Below, in pieces: positions 7,626 through 15,972 of a stretch of DNA of 64,000 nt. The notes below the pieces were generated by a model. It was not told the DNA's origin and did no database searches. It saw nothing but the letters and a program-made list of their open reading frames with translations. Made by a program: the position numbers and the translations under genes. The stretch is from Gluconobacter wancherniae NBRC 103581. GTDB lineage: Bacteria > Pseudomonadota > Alphaproteobacteria > Acetobacterales > Acetobacteraceae. Location of the stretch: assembly GCF_007988885.1 (NCBI RefSeq), contig NZ_BJUZ01000001.1:372001-436000 (forward strand). The letters are read 5' to 3'. Every line of letters begins with the position of its first letter. The stretch's first letter is position 1.

Positions 7626-10016
7626 TTACAGAGAGGCGTTGAGGCTCAGGAAGAACATGCGCGGTGCAATCGGGAAGGCAGAGAACTGACCTGCCGTCTG
7701 TGTCGCGTTGACGGTGGACCATCCACGTGCATTTGTCAGATTGGTGATGTTGCCCTGAACCTTCAGGCTGGAAATGTGCGGGATGTGATGGAATGTGTAG
7801 CCCGCATTCATGCTGAACAGCGCGTAGGGCGAGACTGACATGTCGTTTGTGTAGGTGGCGTAACGCTTGCCGATCACGTCTCCGACGAACTGGCCATAAG
7901 CATTGCCCCAGTTTGTGGTGAAGACAAATTTCTCAGACCATGCCGGCATGCCGACGACGTTCTTGCCTGCAGTGTGCACCACGGTCGTGCCGGTGCTGTA
8001 GTTATCGTTGTAGACTGACTTATTGTACGACAATGCGTTGTAAAATGAGAAGTGCTCGCCGAAATGCGTCGTGAACGAGAAGTCCATACCGTCTGTCGTC
8101 ACTGAGCCAACGTTTGCGAGTGTCGTTGCGGCGCCAATGATAGAGGACAGGTTCTGGTTCGTGGCGACAGCCAGCAGGCGGTTCGAGAAGTGGACGTGAT
8201 AATATTCGATCTGACCTTCAATGGCGGTCAGTGGGCCGAGATTGATCTGACGGTGTTCACGAAGACCTGTTTCATAGGTCCATGAAGATTCCGGCTTTCC
8301 GTTCTTCTTGAATTCTTCGAATGCTGCCTGACTCGTGGCGCCCCACGGGGTGGCGTTGCCGAAGCCTGCGTCCTGGAACGAGCGCATATTCTCCTGGATG
8401 TTGGCGAACCACTGCTCGTTGGGCGTGATGTTCCAGACTGCACCAAATGCAGGGAGGAATGGCTTGGCGGCAGCAATGGTTCCACCCGGAACGGTGATGG
8501 CCGTGGCAGGTGAGAGCGAACCCGGTTTTGCAGCGACTGGCAGCGTGCCATTCGTGTAGCTCAGCTCGGATTTGAAGCCACCCATGAGGGTGAAGTTCTT
8601 CGAGATCTTCCAGCTGTCCTGAAGGTGGGTCACGAACGTGTTGGTGTAGAAATTGTTCGTGTACTGGTCGATCAGGGCGTTTTGCTGGCGCTGGTAAGGA
8701 GTCGTGGGGTTATTGGCATCCAGTGGATACCAGCGACGGGCCTGCGTGTTGTTGTTGCGCTCGTACCAGCCACCGACTTCGATGGAATGATTTCCGAGAT
8801 GTGCGCGCAGAGCGGTGATCAGGCCGCCGCGGTTATCCCAGTATTCGGTCGTACGTGTGGCGTAGCCCGAGCCACCGAAAACGTTGCTGAGGTTCTGGCC
8901 CGGAAAATATGCGCTGAAGAGTGTCGGCAGACCTGCGGCGCTGACTGGACCGGCAACCACGCCTTCACCAAGGTCATGGTGATAGTAGATTGAGTTGTCC
9001 CAGTGCAGGTTCGCATTGAAGTCATGCGTCCACTTTGAATAGGCAAGGAAATCTTCGCGCTGTGCTGCGGAGTAGTAGTTCCGGTAGTTCAGCGGGTTTG
9101 CCTTGTAGGAAGCCGAGTTCAGATAGGATTTCGCGTAATTGAAATCGGGGTAGGTGAACGGACGAACATAGATGCCCTGGCCCTGCGGGAGGGTTACGCT
9201 GTCTTCGTTGGGTTCAACCTTCTGGGACCAGTCGAAGAAGGTGGAGAAATGGTTGTGCTCGTCGTTATGCACGAACTTGGCATTGACCTGATATCCACCC
9301 TGATGGCCTGCAAAGTCCCATGCGCGGGCGTCCTGGCGGGAGAAGGAGGCATAGGCCGAATTGCCGTTGCCGAAATCACCCGTGTCGACGCGTGCGAACG
9401 TGCGGAACGTAGACCAACTGCCGAAGACCTGCTCGATCTGAGCGCCACGCTTGTGAAGCGGGTCCTGCGTTGTGAACTCGAGTGTTCCACCAAGATTGGA
9501 CGTCGATGCTGTGCCCAGAGCGCCAGCACCGGATGAGACGGACGCCGAACCGATATTCTCGCTGATGGCTGCGCGCTGCGGGGACAGGCCGTTATAGTTT
9601 CCGTAAGCCTGATCACCCAGCGGAATGCCATCGAGCGTGAAGCCGAGCTGGTTTTGGTTAAATCCGTGAACGTAGAGCGAAGAATTCTGTTCGTTGTTGC
9701 CCCAGGGGTCGGAGTTGTTGAACACGACGCCGGGCAGAATTTCGAGCGCTTTCATCGGGTTTATGCCGGGAAGGATACGCTGCAGCTGAACGTGACCCAG
9801 AGTCTGCTCTGAACGGGTACGGCGCGCTGTGATGACAAGCTGTTCGCTTCCACCAGAGACGGCTTTTGCAGCGTGCTGTGCGCGGTGTGGACGCGTGTGC
9901 TTGGCGCTGTTCGGTGTGGTGGCTGCATGTGCGATCGGCAATGCAGCCACGAGTGCCAGAGGAGAGCAGAACAGGGACAGCAGCGTGAGGCGCGTGCGCT
10001 GCAGACGATGAGACAT
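7626..10016 (-). CDS. TonB-dependent outer-membrane receptor (phosphate-starvation linked)
   Basis: A 796 aa outer-membrane receptor with a Sec signal peptide (cleavage about residue 32, AHA), a plug domain (about 60-190, starting GSEQLVITARR, containing NSSLYVHGFNQNQLGFTLDG) and a long beta-barrel ending in the aromatic-rich FFLSLNASL. The ATG at 10016 is preferred to an upstream TTG at 10070. The gene is directly followed by a secreted glycerophosphodiesterase and preceded by a Pho box, so the likely cargo is a phosphorus source such as a glycerophosphodiester or other organophosphate. That assignment is inference; the family alone would suggest a siderophore or vitamin. Confidence 0.9.
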   Translation of the reverse strand: MSHRLQRTRLTLLSLFCSPLALVAALPIAHAATTPNSAKHTRPHRAQHAAKAVSGGSEQLVITARRTRSEQTLGHVQLQRILPGINPMKALEILPGVVFNNSDPWGNNEQNSSLYVHGFNQNQLGFTLDGIPLGDQAYGNYNGLSPQRAAISENIGSASVSSGAGALGTASTSNLGGTLEFTTQDPLHKRGAQIEQVFGSWSTFRTFARVDTGDFGNGNSAYASFSRQDARAWDFAGHQGGYQVNAKFVHNDEHNHFSTFFDWSQKVEPNEDSVTLPQGQGIYVRPFTYPDFNYAKSYLNSASYKANPLNYRNYYSAAQREDFLAYSKWTHDFNANLHWDNSIYYHHDLGEGVVAGPVSAAGLPTLFSAYFPGQNLSNVFGGSGYATRTTEYWDNRGGLITALRAHLGNHSIEVGGWYERNNNTQARRWYPLDANNPTTPYQRQQNALIDQYTNNFYTNTFVTHLQDSWKISKNFTLMGGFKSELSYTNGTLPVAAKPGSLSPATAITVPGGTIAAAKPFLPAFGAVWNITPNEQWFANIQENMRSFQDAGFGNATPWGATSQAAFEEFKKNGKPESSWTYETGLREHRQINLGPLTAIEGQIEYYHVHFSNRLLAVATNQNLSSIIGAATTLANVGSVTTDGMDFSFTTHFGEHFSFYNALSYNKSVYNDNYSTGTTVVHTAGKNVVGMPAWSEKFVFTTNWGNAYGQFVGDVIGKRYATYTNDMSVSPYALFSMNAGYTFHHIPHISSLKVQGNITNLTNARGWSTVNATQTAGQFSAFPIAPRMFFLSLNASL

Positions 10017-10085
10017 TTTTGAGGCTTCCCGAAACGAGGCGATGTCGAAACGGGGGGAACCTATGCTCAACTGATCGGGAATAGT

Positions 10086-10125
10086 GTGAAGGTCTGGTGA
10101 AGCTGGTATGACAGAACTGTTACAG
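10086..10125 (-). promoter_or_regulatory. Pho box (PhoB operator) for the TonB/GDPD operon
   Basis: Reading the minus strand, CTGTAAC (10125-10119) and CTGTCAT (10114-10108) are separated by 4 bp, the 11-bp period of the PhoB consensus CTGTCAT-N4-CTGTCAT. Two weaker copies, GCTTCAC (10103-10097) and CCTTCAC (10092-10086), continue the same period. The array ends about 70 bp before the receptor ATG and slightly overlaps the 3' end of the upstream ATPase gene. It predicts induction by phosphate limitation. Confidence 0.7.
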
Positions 10126-11559
10126 CGTTTGCCAACCTAGCCCCACAAGTGCAACGCGCCGTCCGTGGGCGTCCTCACGGAGCACGATGACCTCGCGCTC
10201 TTCCAGATATGACAGCTGACGGCGTGCACGGCCGAGCGAATGTGTGCTGTAGGCACGGGCAAGGGCTTCGTCGTCGGGGCAGGGCAGGCTGTCCAGTGCG
10301 TGTCGCGCCAGTAGCAAAAACACGCCCTGGACGTCTTCCGGAAGAGACGCCGCAATGGTTTCGGCCTGTCGCCAGTCTTCCCCATCGGCACGTTCGCGCT
10401 CGAGGCCTGAACGAAGCGTGGCAAGAATACGACGAAATGACTTGAGATCCAGAATGTTACGCGGCAGCCCGTGGATGCGCGCGCGGAGCTGGAAATCCTG
10501 ATAAAGTGTCGCCAGTGGTTTGTAGTCTGCGCCTTCTTCAGCCGCGACTTCGGAGACAAGCTTCCAGATTTGATCCGGATCGAGATCCGTCTGGGCTTCA
10601 GGCATAACGGGCTCTTCCGCAGCACGTTCTGAGCCGTAGGCATCGAGCTGTGCGAGGAGATCTGGCGGTGGTGGGCGGTTTTCACGGCGCTGGCGGGGTG
10701 CGAATTCCGGGACGGGCTCCAGGATAAGGTCGCGCAGGTCTTCTGCGGCAACAGGCTCAAGCGGCACAAGAACAGGGCCGGTGGCGTGACTGGCGGTTTC
10801 GACGCGGCCGATGGATACAAGCTTCGGGCGTCGTGACAGGGCTGGACCGAGTGCCATGAACTGCCCGCGGGATAGGTCCCGGAAGGCTTCTGCGGCTCTG
10901 CGTTCCATGCCCAGAAGATCTGCTGCACGGGCCATGTCAATGTCCAGAAAGGTTCGTCCCATCAGGAAATTGGAGGCCTCGGCAGCGACATTCTTGGCGA
11001 GCTTTGCAAGGCGCTGGGTTGCGATGACGCCAGCAAGCCCTCGTTTTCGGCCACGGCACATAAGATTTGTCATTGCGCCTAATGAAAGGCGGCGTGCCTC
11101 GTCGGAAGTATCGCCCGACGTTACGGGTGCAAATAGCTGCGCCTCATCGACCACGACCAGAACCGGGTACCAGTGCGCTCGGGGGGCATCGAACATGCCG
11201 TTGAGGAAGGCACCTGCGGCGCGCAGCTGCATTTCAGCCTCTACCTGCTCCAGATTGAGCACGACGGAGGCACGATGGGCACGAACGCGCTCGCCTGCTG
11301 CACGGAGGCTGGCTTCGCTTTGGTCTTCGACGTCGATCACCAGATGGCCGTAATGCTCGGCCAGCGTGACGAAGTCTCCCTCAGGGTCGATCATGACCTG
11401 CTGGACGAGCGTGGCTGTCTGTTCGAGCAGGCGGCGCAGGAGGTGAGATTTTCCTGATCCAGAGTTGCCCTGAACCAGAAGGCGCGTGGCCAGCAGTTCC
11501 GGCAGGTCAATGCAGGTGTCGGAGCCGTCGCGGCCCTGTCCGAGAACGATGGATGTCAT
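10120..11559 (-). CDS. HerA-like (DUF87) ATPase with C-terminal winged-helix-like region
   Basis: A 479 aa cytosolic P-loop ATPase. Seen: Walker A QGNSGSGKSHLLRRLL at about 30-45, IDPEGDFVTLAEHYG at about 55, Walker B VLVVVDEAQLF near 145, and a sensor-like GVIATQRLAKLAKNV near 190, all in the HerA/FtsK-like order. The last ~60 residues (DEALARAYSTHSLGRARRQL then EEREVIVLRED) look like a winged helix. There is no NurA nuclease partner beside it. It starts 4 bp after the flavoprotein stop, so the two are likely co-transcribed. The start at 11559 is used because upstream codons lie inside the neighbouring gene. Function unknown. Confidence 0.8.
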   Translation of the reverse strand: MTSIVLGQGRDGSDTCIDLPELLATRLLVQGNSGSGKSHLLRRLLEQTATLVQQVMIDPEGDFVTLAEHYGHLVIDVEDQSEASLRAAGERVRAHRASVVLNLEQVEAEMQLRAAGAFLNGMFDAPRAHWYPVLVVVDEAQLFAPVTSGDTSDEARRLSLGAMTNLMCRGRKRGLAGVIATQRLAKLAKNVAAEASNFLMGRTFLDIDMARAADLLGMERRAAEAFRDLSRGQFMALGPALSRRPKLVSIGRVETASHATGPVLVPLEPVAAEDLRDLILEPVPEFAPRQRRENRPPPPDLLAQLDAYGSERAAEEPVMPEAQTDLDPDQIWKLVSEVAAEEGADYKPLATLYQDFQLRARIHGLPRNILDLKSFRRILATLRSGLERERADGEDWRQAETIAASLPEDVQGVFLLLARHALDSLPCPDDEALARAYSTHSLGRARRQLSYLEEREVIVLREDAHGRRVALVGLGWQTL

Positions 11560-11563
11560 GGTG

Positions 11564-12793
11564 TCAGGCGATAGCGGAATGTGATGATTCAAGCCAGCGA
11601 AGCATGCCCTCTGCGGCGGCAAATGCAGTAGAAAAACATCCCTGCAGCAGATATCCGCCGGTTGGGGCCTCCCAGTCGAGCATCTCGCCAGCGGCGAACA
11701 GGCCGGAATGTCTGTGGAGCATGAAGTGTTCGTCCAGCGCGTCCTGCCGGATGCCACCTGCTGTGGAAATGGCACTGTCGAGAGCGTCTGTTCCCGTTAT
11801 GGTAAGGGGGAGGGCTTTGATTGTGTCCGCTAGAGTGGCGGGTGTTGCATCCTTGGGTGTTGCCGCTCGCAGCAAATCTCGGGACAGGCTGTCGAGCGCG
11901 AGAGACTTGCGAAGCCGGTTGGACTGGCTTTCACGGGGGCGTTGGGCCAGCAGGCGTCGAAGAATATCCGCTTGTGTCATCATGGGACGAAGATCGAGAG
12001 ACAGAACTGCTTTGCCATTTCTGGCTACCGTATCCCGTAATGGGGCTGACAAGGCATAGAGAGCAGAACCTTCCAGGCCGCGTGCGGTCAGGGTGAGGTC
12101 GCTTCGGGTCGTGCGTCCATCAAAATTCAGGGCGACCGAATGCAGGATTGCGCCGGAATGGCGTTCGCGAAATGTGTCGTTCCAGTCTGGAAGGAAGCCG
12201 CAATTGGCGGGAGCGAACGGCGTTATTTCCGAGGGTTCAAGCAGCGTGGTCCACTTTCCATCCGAACCCAGCCTCGACCAGCTTGCTCCCCCCATGGCCA
12301 ACAATGTTGCGTCTGCTTTTATTGTGGCTGGGCCGTCGGGTGTTGCGAATATGAGGCTGCCGTCTGCGTTTCGTGCTTTCAGTCGATGCCGCGTGCGGAT
12401 CTCTACATTTTGGACTGCAAGTCTTCCTAACCATGCTCGAAGCAGTGGGGAAGCTTTCATGGCTTTCGGAAAAATGCGGCCTGAACTGCCCACAAAGCAG
12501 GGTTGTCCCAGATCTTCTGCCCATTTGCGAAGGGCCGTGGGTGGAAAGGCTTTGAGGGCGGGCGCAAGCCACTCTTGTGCTGTGCCATAGCGCGTCAGAA
12601 AACGCTCGAAGGGTTCGTCATGTGTCAGGTTCAGGCCGCTTCGTCCGGCCATGAGAAATTTCCGCCCGACACTTGGCATGCTGTCGAAGATTGTGACCCT
12701 GCATCCCTTTGCCGATAGAAGTTCAGCGGCAAACAGTCCTGCGGGGCCAGCGCCAATAATGGCAATCGTGAAGGGCGGAGTGGAAGCGTTCAT
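11564..12793 (-). CDS. NAD(P)/FAD-dependent oxidoreductase (HI0933/TIGR03862-like flavoprotein)
   Basis: A 409 aa flavoprotein. The N-terminus carries the dinucleotide fold IAIIGAGPAGLFAAELL (about 10-26) and FDSMPSVGRKFLMAGRSGLNLTHDEP, the conserved GRKxxxxGxGRxNxTN-like block of the HI0933/BaiN family. The C-terminus has the FAD-closing segment AGEMLDWEAPTGGYLLQGCFSTAFAA. The start at 12793 is the ATG just before the fold. It is divergent from panC with 69 bp between starts. Substrate unknown; relatives are annotated as aminoacetone oxidase-like or aromatic-ring reductases, with weak support. Confidence 0.82.
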   Translation of the reverse strand: MNASTPPFTIAIIGAGPAGLFAAELLSAKGCRVTIFDSMPSVGRKFLMAGRSGLNLTHDEPFERFLTRYGTAQEWLAPALKAFPPTALRKWAEDLGQPCFVGSSGRIFPKAMKASPLLRAWLGRLAVQNVEIRTRHRLKARNADGSLIFATPDGPATIKADATLLAMGGASWSRLGSDGKWTTLLEPSEITPFAPANCGFLPDWNDTFRERHSGAILHSVALNFDGRTTRSDLTLTARGLEGSALYALSAPLRDTVARNGKAVLSLDLRPMMTQADILRRLLAQRPRESQSNRLRKSLALDSLSRDLLRAATPKDATPATLADTIKALPLTITGTDALDSAISTAGGIRQDALDEHFMLHRHSGLFAAGEMLDWEAPTGGYLLQGCFSTAFAAAEGMLRWLESSHSAIA

Positions 12794-12862
12794 GGCGCGA
12801 TCATTGCCATGCGAGGCGTGTTTTGTCAGGTTCCCTCGCGCCAGTGCACAGGGAGGCAACAG

Positions 12863-13690
12863 ATGCAGGTTTTTTCAACCGTAGAAGATTTCAGGAAAGC
12901 CCGGACGGGATTTGCTGATCTTGGATTCGTGCCGACCATGGGGTTTCTGCATGAAGGACATCTGAGTCTGGTGCGGCGTGCGAAAGCTGAAAATGGTGCT
13001 GTGGCCGTCAGCATTTTCGTAAATCCTACCCAGTTTGGCCCTACCGAAGATCTGTCCAGCTATCCGCGTGATCTGGAGCGTGATCTGGAGTTGTTGCGCG
13101 AAGCTGGTGCGGATCTGGTTTTCACGCCGGATGTTGATGTTCTGTATCCGCAAGGCTTTGTGACGAAAATAGATGTGGCGGGTGTGGCTGCGGAAATGGA
13201 GGGGCGATCACGCCCGGGGCATTTTTCCGGGGTGGCAACTGTAGTGACCAAGCTGTTCAATATCGTGCAGCCGCAGCATGCTTATTTTGGTCAGAAAGAT
13301 GCGCAGCAATGCGCCGTTGTTCAGCGGTTTGTGCGGGATCTGGATATTCCTGTCCGGATCGTTGTTTGTGAAACCTCCCGCGAGGAAGATGGGTTGGCGC
13401 GATCCAGTCGTAATGTGCGGCTGAGTGCGGAAGATCGCCTGCGTGCGCCTGCACTATATCGCGCATTGACAAAAGCTGCGGAGGCCTTTCAGGCGGGCGA
13501 GCGCAGGACGTCCGTGCTGGAACAGATCATGAGTGAAGAACTCCATGCCGGTGGGATTGACGTTGTTGATTATGCGACGGTTGTTTCCCCTGACACTTTT
13601 CTGCGTCCGGATATTCTGAGTGAGAAGGGGCTGGCACTTCTTGCTGTGAAATGTAGTGGGGTTCGTTTGATCGATAATATGCTCCTCTAA
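12863..13690 (+). CDS. panC: pantothenate synthetase (pantoate--beta-alanine ligase)
   Basis: Joins pantoate and beta-alanine with ATP to make pantothenate for CoA. The 275 aa length fits the family. Seen: FVPTMGFLHEGHLSLVRRA with the HxGH nucleotidyl-transferase motif, VSIFVNPTQFGP, the FGQKDAQQCAVVQRFVRDL block with substrate contacts, and SSRNVRLS near 180 with the KMSKS-like role. The ATG at 12863 has GGGAGG 6 bp upstream; the frame upstream is in the neighbouring promoter. panB is not adjacent. Confidence 0.95.
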   Translation: MQVFSTVEDFRKARTGFADLGFVPTMGFLHEGHLSLVRRAKAENGAVAVSIFVNPTQFGPTEDLSSYPRDLERDLELLREAGADLVFTPDVDVLYPQGFVTKIDVAGVAAEMEGRSRPGHFSGVATVVTKLFNIVQPQHAYFGQKDAQQCAVVQRFVRDLDIPVRIVVCETSREEDGLARSSRNVRLSAEDRLRAPALYRALTKAAEAFQAGERRTSVLEQIMSEELHAGGIDVVDYATVVSPDTFLRPDILSEKGLALLAVKCSGVRLIDNMLL

Positions 13691-13750
13691 TCAGATTGCT
13701 CTCATGCGCTATAAGAGGCTGACACGAGGTTCTATGAAAGGTGTTCAGAC

Positions 13751-15448
13751 ATGCAGAAGACAATCGCGCAGCGCGTCGCCCAGGGGCAGGGCAGGGAGGC
13801 AGCCGATCTGGTCATCCGGGATGTGCGCCTTTTTGATCTGGTGACAGGGGACCTCGTTCCTACAGATATCGCGATCTGCGGGGATCGTATTGTTGGAACG
13901 TATGGTTCATATGAAGGTCGCAAGGTCATTGAAGGTCGCGGCCGAATTGCTGTTCCCGGCTTCATCGATACGCATCTGCACGTTGAATCCTCGCTCGTCA
14001 CGCCTTTTGAATTCGATCGGTGCGTGTTGCCGCATGGCGTTACCACGGCGATCTGTGACCCCCACGAAATGGCGAATGTTCTGGGAAGTCAGACATTTGA
14101 CTATTTTCTGGGGGCGGCAGAACGCGTGATCATGGATCTGCGTGTCAATCTGTCGAGCTGCGTTCCGGCAACTCCGATGGAGACGTCTGGTGCCACATTG
14201 CAGGCCGATGATCTGGCTCCTTATCACGATCATCCCAAGGTGATTGGCCTTGCGGAATTTATGAACATTCCCGGCGTTCTGAACGGGGATGCGGGATGCC
14301 TCGACAAGCTGGCGATGTTTTCTGGTGGTCACATTGACGGTCATGCTCCGCTTCTGCGTGGCAAGGCGCTGAACGGGTATCTGTCTGCTGGTATTTCAAC
14401 GGATCATGAGGCCACCGCAGCGGATGAGGCACTGGAGAAGGTGCGTAAGGGGATGGTCGTGCTGATCCGGGAAGGATCGGTATGTAAGGATCTGGAAGCC
14501 CTTGTTCCACTCCTGACGGTTGCGACGTCTCCGTTCTTTGCTTTCTGCACGGATGATCGAAATCCGCTTGAGATTGCTCATGAGGGTCATCTTGATTTCC
14601 TGATCCGCAGAGCGATTGAGCTTGGGGTGGAGCCGCTGGCTGCGTATCGGGCGGCTTCCATGTCCGCGGCGGCGGCTTTTGGATTGAGAGATCGTGGGCA
14701 AATTGCGCCGGGCAAGCGTGCGGATATTGTTCTGCTTGATGATCTTGAGAAATGTGCTGTGTCCGACGTCATCAGTGCGGGTCGTTTAGTAAACGACGCC
14801 CTTTTTGCTGGTCGGGATATTCTACCGCCTGTTGGGCTGCAGAGTGTGAAGCTGGCGGGCACCATATCGGCGAAAGATATGGAAATTTCTGGAAGTGGTG
14901 TTGAACGGCCGGTGATGGGAATCATTCCAGGCCAGATCATTACGGAGTTCCTGCGCTGTGATCTGCCGGAGCGTAATGGCTGTGTTATGGGTGATATCGG
15001 GGCAGACGTTGCAAAAGTCTGTGTTGTTGCGCGGCATGGGCACAACGAAAATATTGGTCGCGGCTTCGTCAAGGGATTTGGCTTGAAGCAGGGCGCGCTT
15101 GCTTCATCTGTTGGCCATGACAGTCACAATATCTGCGTTGTGGGGACGGATGACGCGGATATGGCACTCGCCGTTAACCGGCTTTCGGAAACGGGCGGCG
15201 GATTTATAGCGGTCAGGGACGGAGAGATCGTAGCGGAACTGCGTTTGCCGGTTGCAGGACTGATGAGTGATGGTACTTTCGAGCAGGTTCGTGATGATCT
15301 GATCGTGCTTCGCAAGGCTTCAAAGGAAATGGGAGTTTCACTTGAAGAACCATTCCTCCAGCTTGCATTTCTGCCGCTGCCCGTGATCCCGCATCTGAAA
15401 ATTACAGATATCGGGATGATCGACGTGAAGACGATGGAGTTTGTGTAA
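13751..15448 (+). CDS. ade: adenine deaminase
   Basis: Deaminates adenine to hypoxanthine for purine salvage. The 565 aa amidohydrolase-fold protein has [21 protein letters not shown] near 74 with the metal-binding Hx[44 protein letters not shown] with further ligands, and the DDRNP segment of the bacterial AdeC type. AAAGGTG precedes the ATG. It stands alone between panC and a small DUF2171 gene. Confidence 0.94.
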   Translation: MQKTIAQRVAQGQGREAADLVIRDVRLFDLVTGDLVPTDIAICGDRIVGTYGSYEGRKVIEGRGRIAVPGFIDTHLHVESSLVTPFEFDRCVLPHGVTTAICDPHEMANVLGSQTFDYFLGAAERVIMDLRVNLSSCVPATPMETSGATLQADDLAPYHDHPKVIGLAEFMNIPGVLNGDAGCLDKLAMFSGGHIDGHAPLLRGKALNGYLSAGISTDHEATAADEALEKVRKGMVVLIREGSVCKDLEALVPLLTVATSPFFAFCTDDRNPLEIAHEGHLDFLIRRAIELGVEPLAAYRAASMSAAAAFGLRDRGQIAPGKRADIVLLDDLEKCAVSDVISAGRLVNDALFAGRDILPPVGLQSVKLAGTISAKDMEISGSGVERPVMGIIPGQIITEFLRCDLPERNGCVMGDIGADVAKVCVVARHGHNENIGRGFVKGFGLKQGALASSVGHDSHNICVVGTDDADMALAVNRLSETGGGFIAVRDGEIVAELRLPVAGLMSDGTFEQVRDDLIVLRKASKEMGVSLEEPFLQLAFLPLPVIPHLKITDIGMIDVKTMEFV

Positions 15449-15479
15449 GCACTGGGCCTGAGTTCGCCCAAAGAAAGCG

Positions 15480-15513
15480 GACATGGCAGGACTGCGAGCG
15501 CTGCTGCCATGTC
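15480..15513. terminator. hairpin downstream of ade
   Basis: GACATGGCAG at 15480-15489 pairs perfectly with CTGCCATGTC at 15504-15513. It lies 31 bp after the ade stop. There is no T-run, so it may be a processing or rho-assisted end rather than an intrinsic terminator. Confidence 0.45.
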
Positions 15514-15695
15514 TGTGATTCGGAAATGATTTGATAATATTTCTGAGTGGTCGGTTCTTTGTTCAGTGCAATCATGCTCGAGGATAATTCTTTCTAGATG
15601 ATTGAATATTGATCCGATTTTTCCGGCATACATGAGGCTGGGGAACATTTTTCATAGTCTCGCGTTTGACGAAGGTATGAGAAAGGAAATCGATC

Positions 15696-15920
15696 ATGGT
15701 TGACTTTGCAAAGATCAAAAAAAACGCTGAGATCATTGGCGCAGATGGTGTTCATGTTGGCACCGTTGATCAGATTGAGCCGCATCGCATCCGCTTGAAG
15801 AAAGAAGGCACGGCTCCTCGTCAGAACCATTATATTTCCGTGGGACTGATTGCGGATATTGAAAACGGCACTGTTCGTCTCAGCGCGAATGCTGATGTAG
15901 CTGTGACGCTCGAAGATTGA
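15696..15920 (+). CDS. DUF2171 domain protein
   Basis: A 74 aa cytosolic protein consisting of one DUF2171/PRC-barrel-like domain: VDFAKIKKNAEIIGADGVHVG, then VDQIEPHRIRLKK and HYISVGLIADIENG. The family has no defined function. AAAGGA lies 8 bp before the ATG. It has its own upstream gap of about 250 bp and a hairpin just after it, so it is probably monocistronic. Confidence 0.85.
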   Translation: MVDFAKIKKNAEIIGADGVHVGTVDQIEPHRIRLKKEGTAPRQNHYISVGLIADIENGTVRLSANADVAVTLED

Positions 15921-15928
15921 TACTCGGG

Positions 15929-15956
15929 GCCTGTCTGGCGAAAAAATCAGACAGGC
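15929..15956. terminator. hairpin between DUF2171 and TonB receptor genes
   Basis: GCCTGTCTG (15929-15937) pairs with CAGACAGGC (15948-15956) over an A-rich loop. It sits between two convergent genes. The T-tract is poor on either strand. Confidence 0.6.
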
Positions 15957-15972
15957 GCTTACTTAATGGTGT

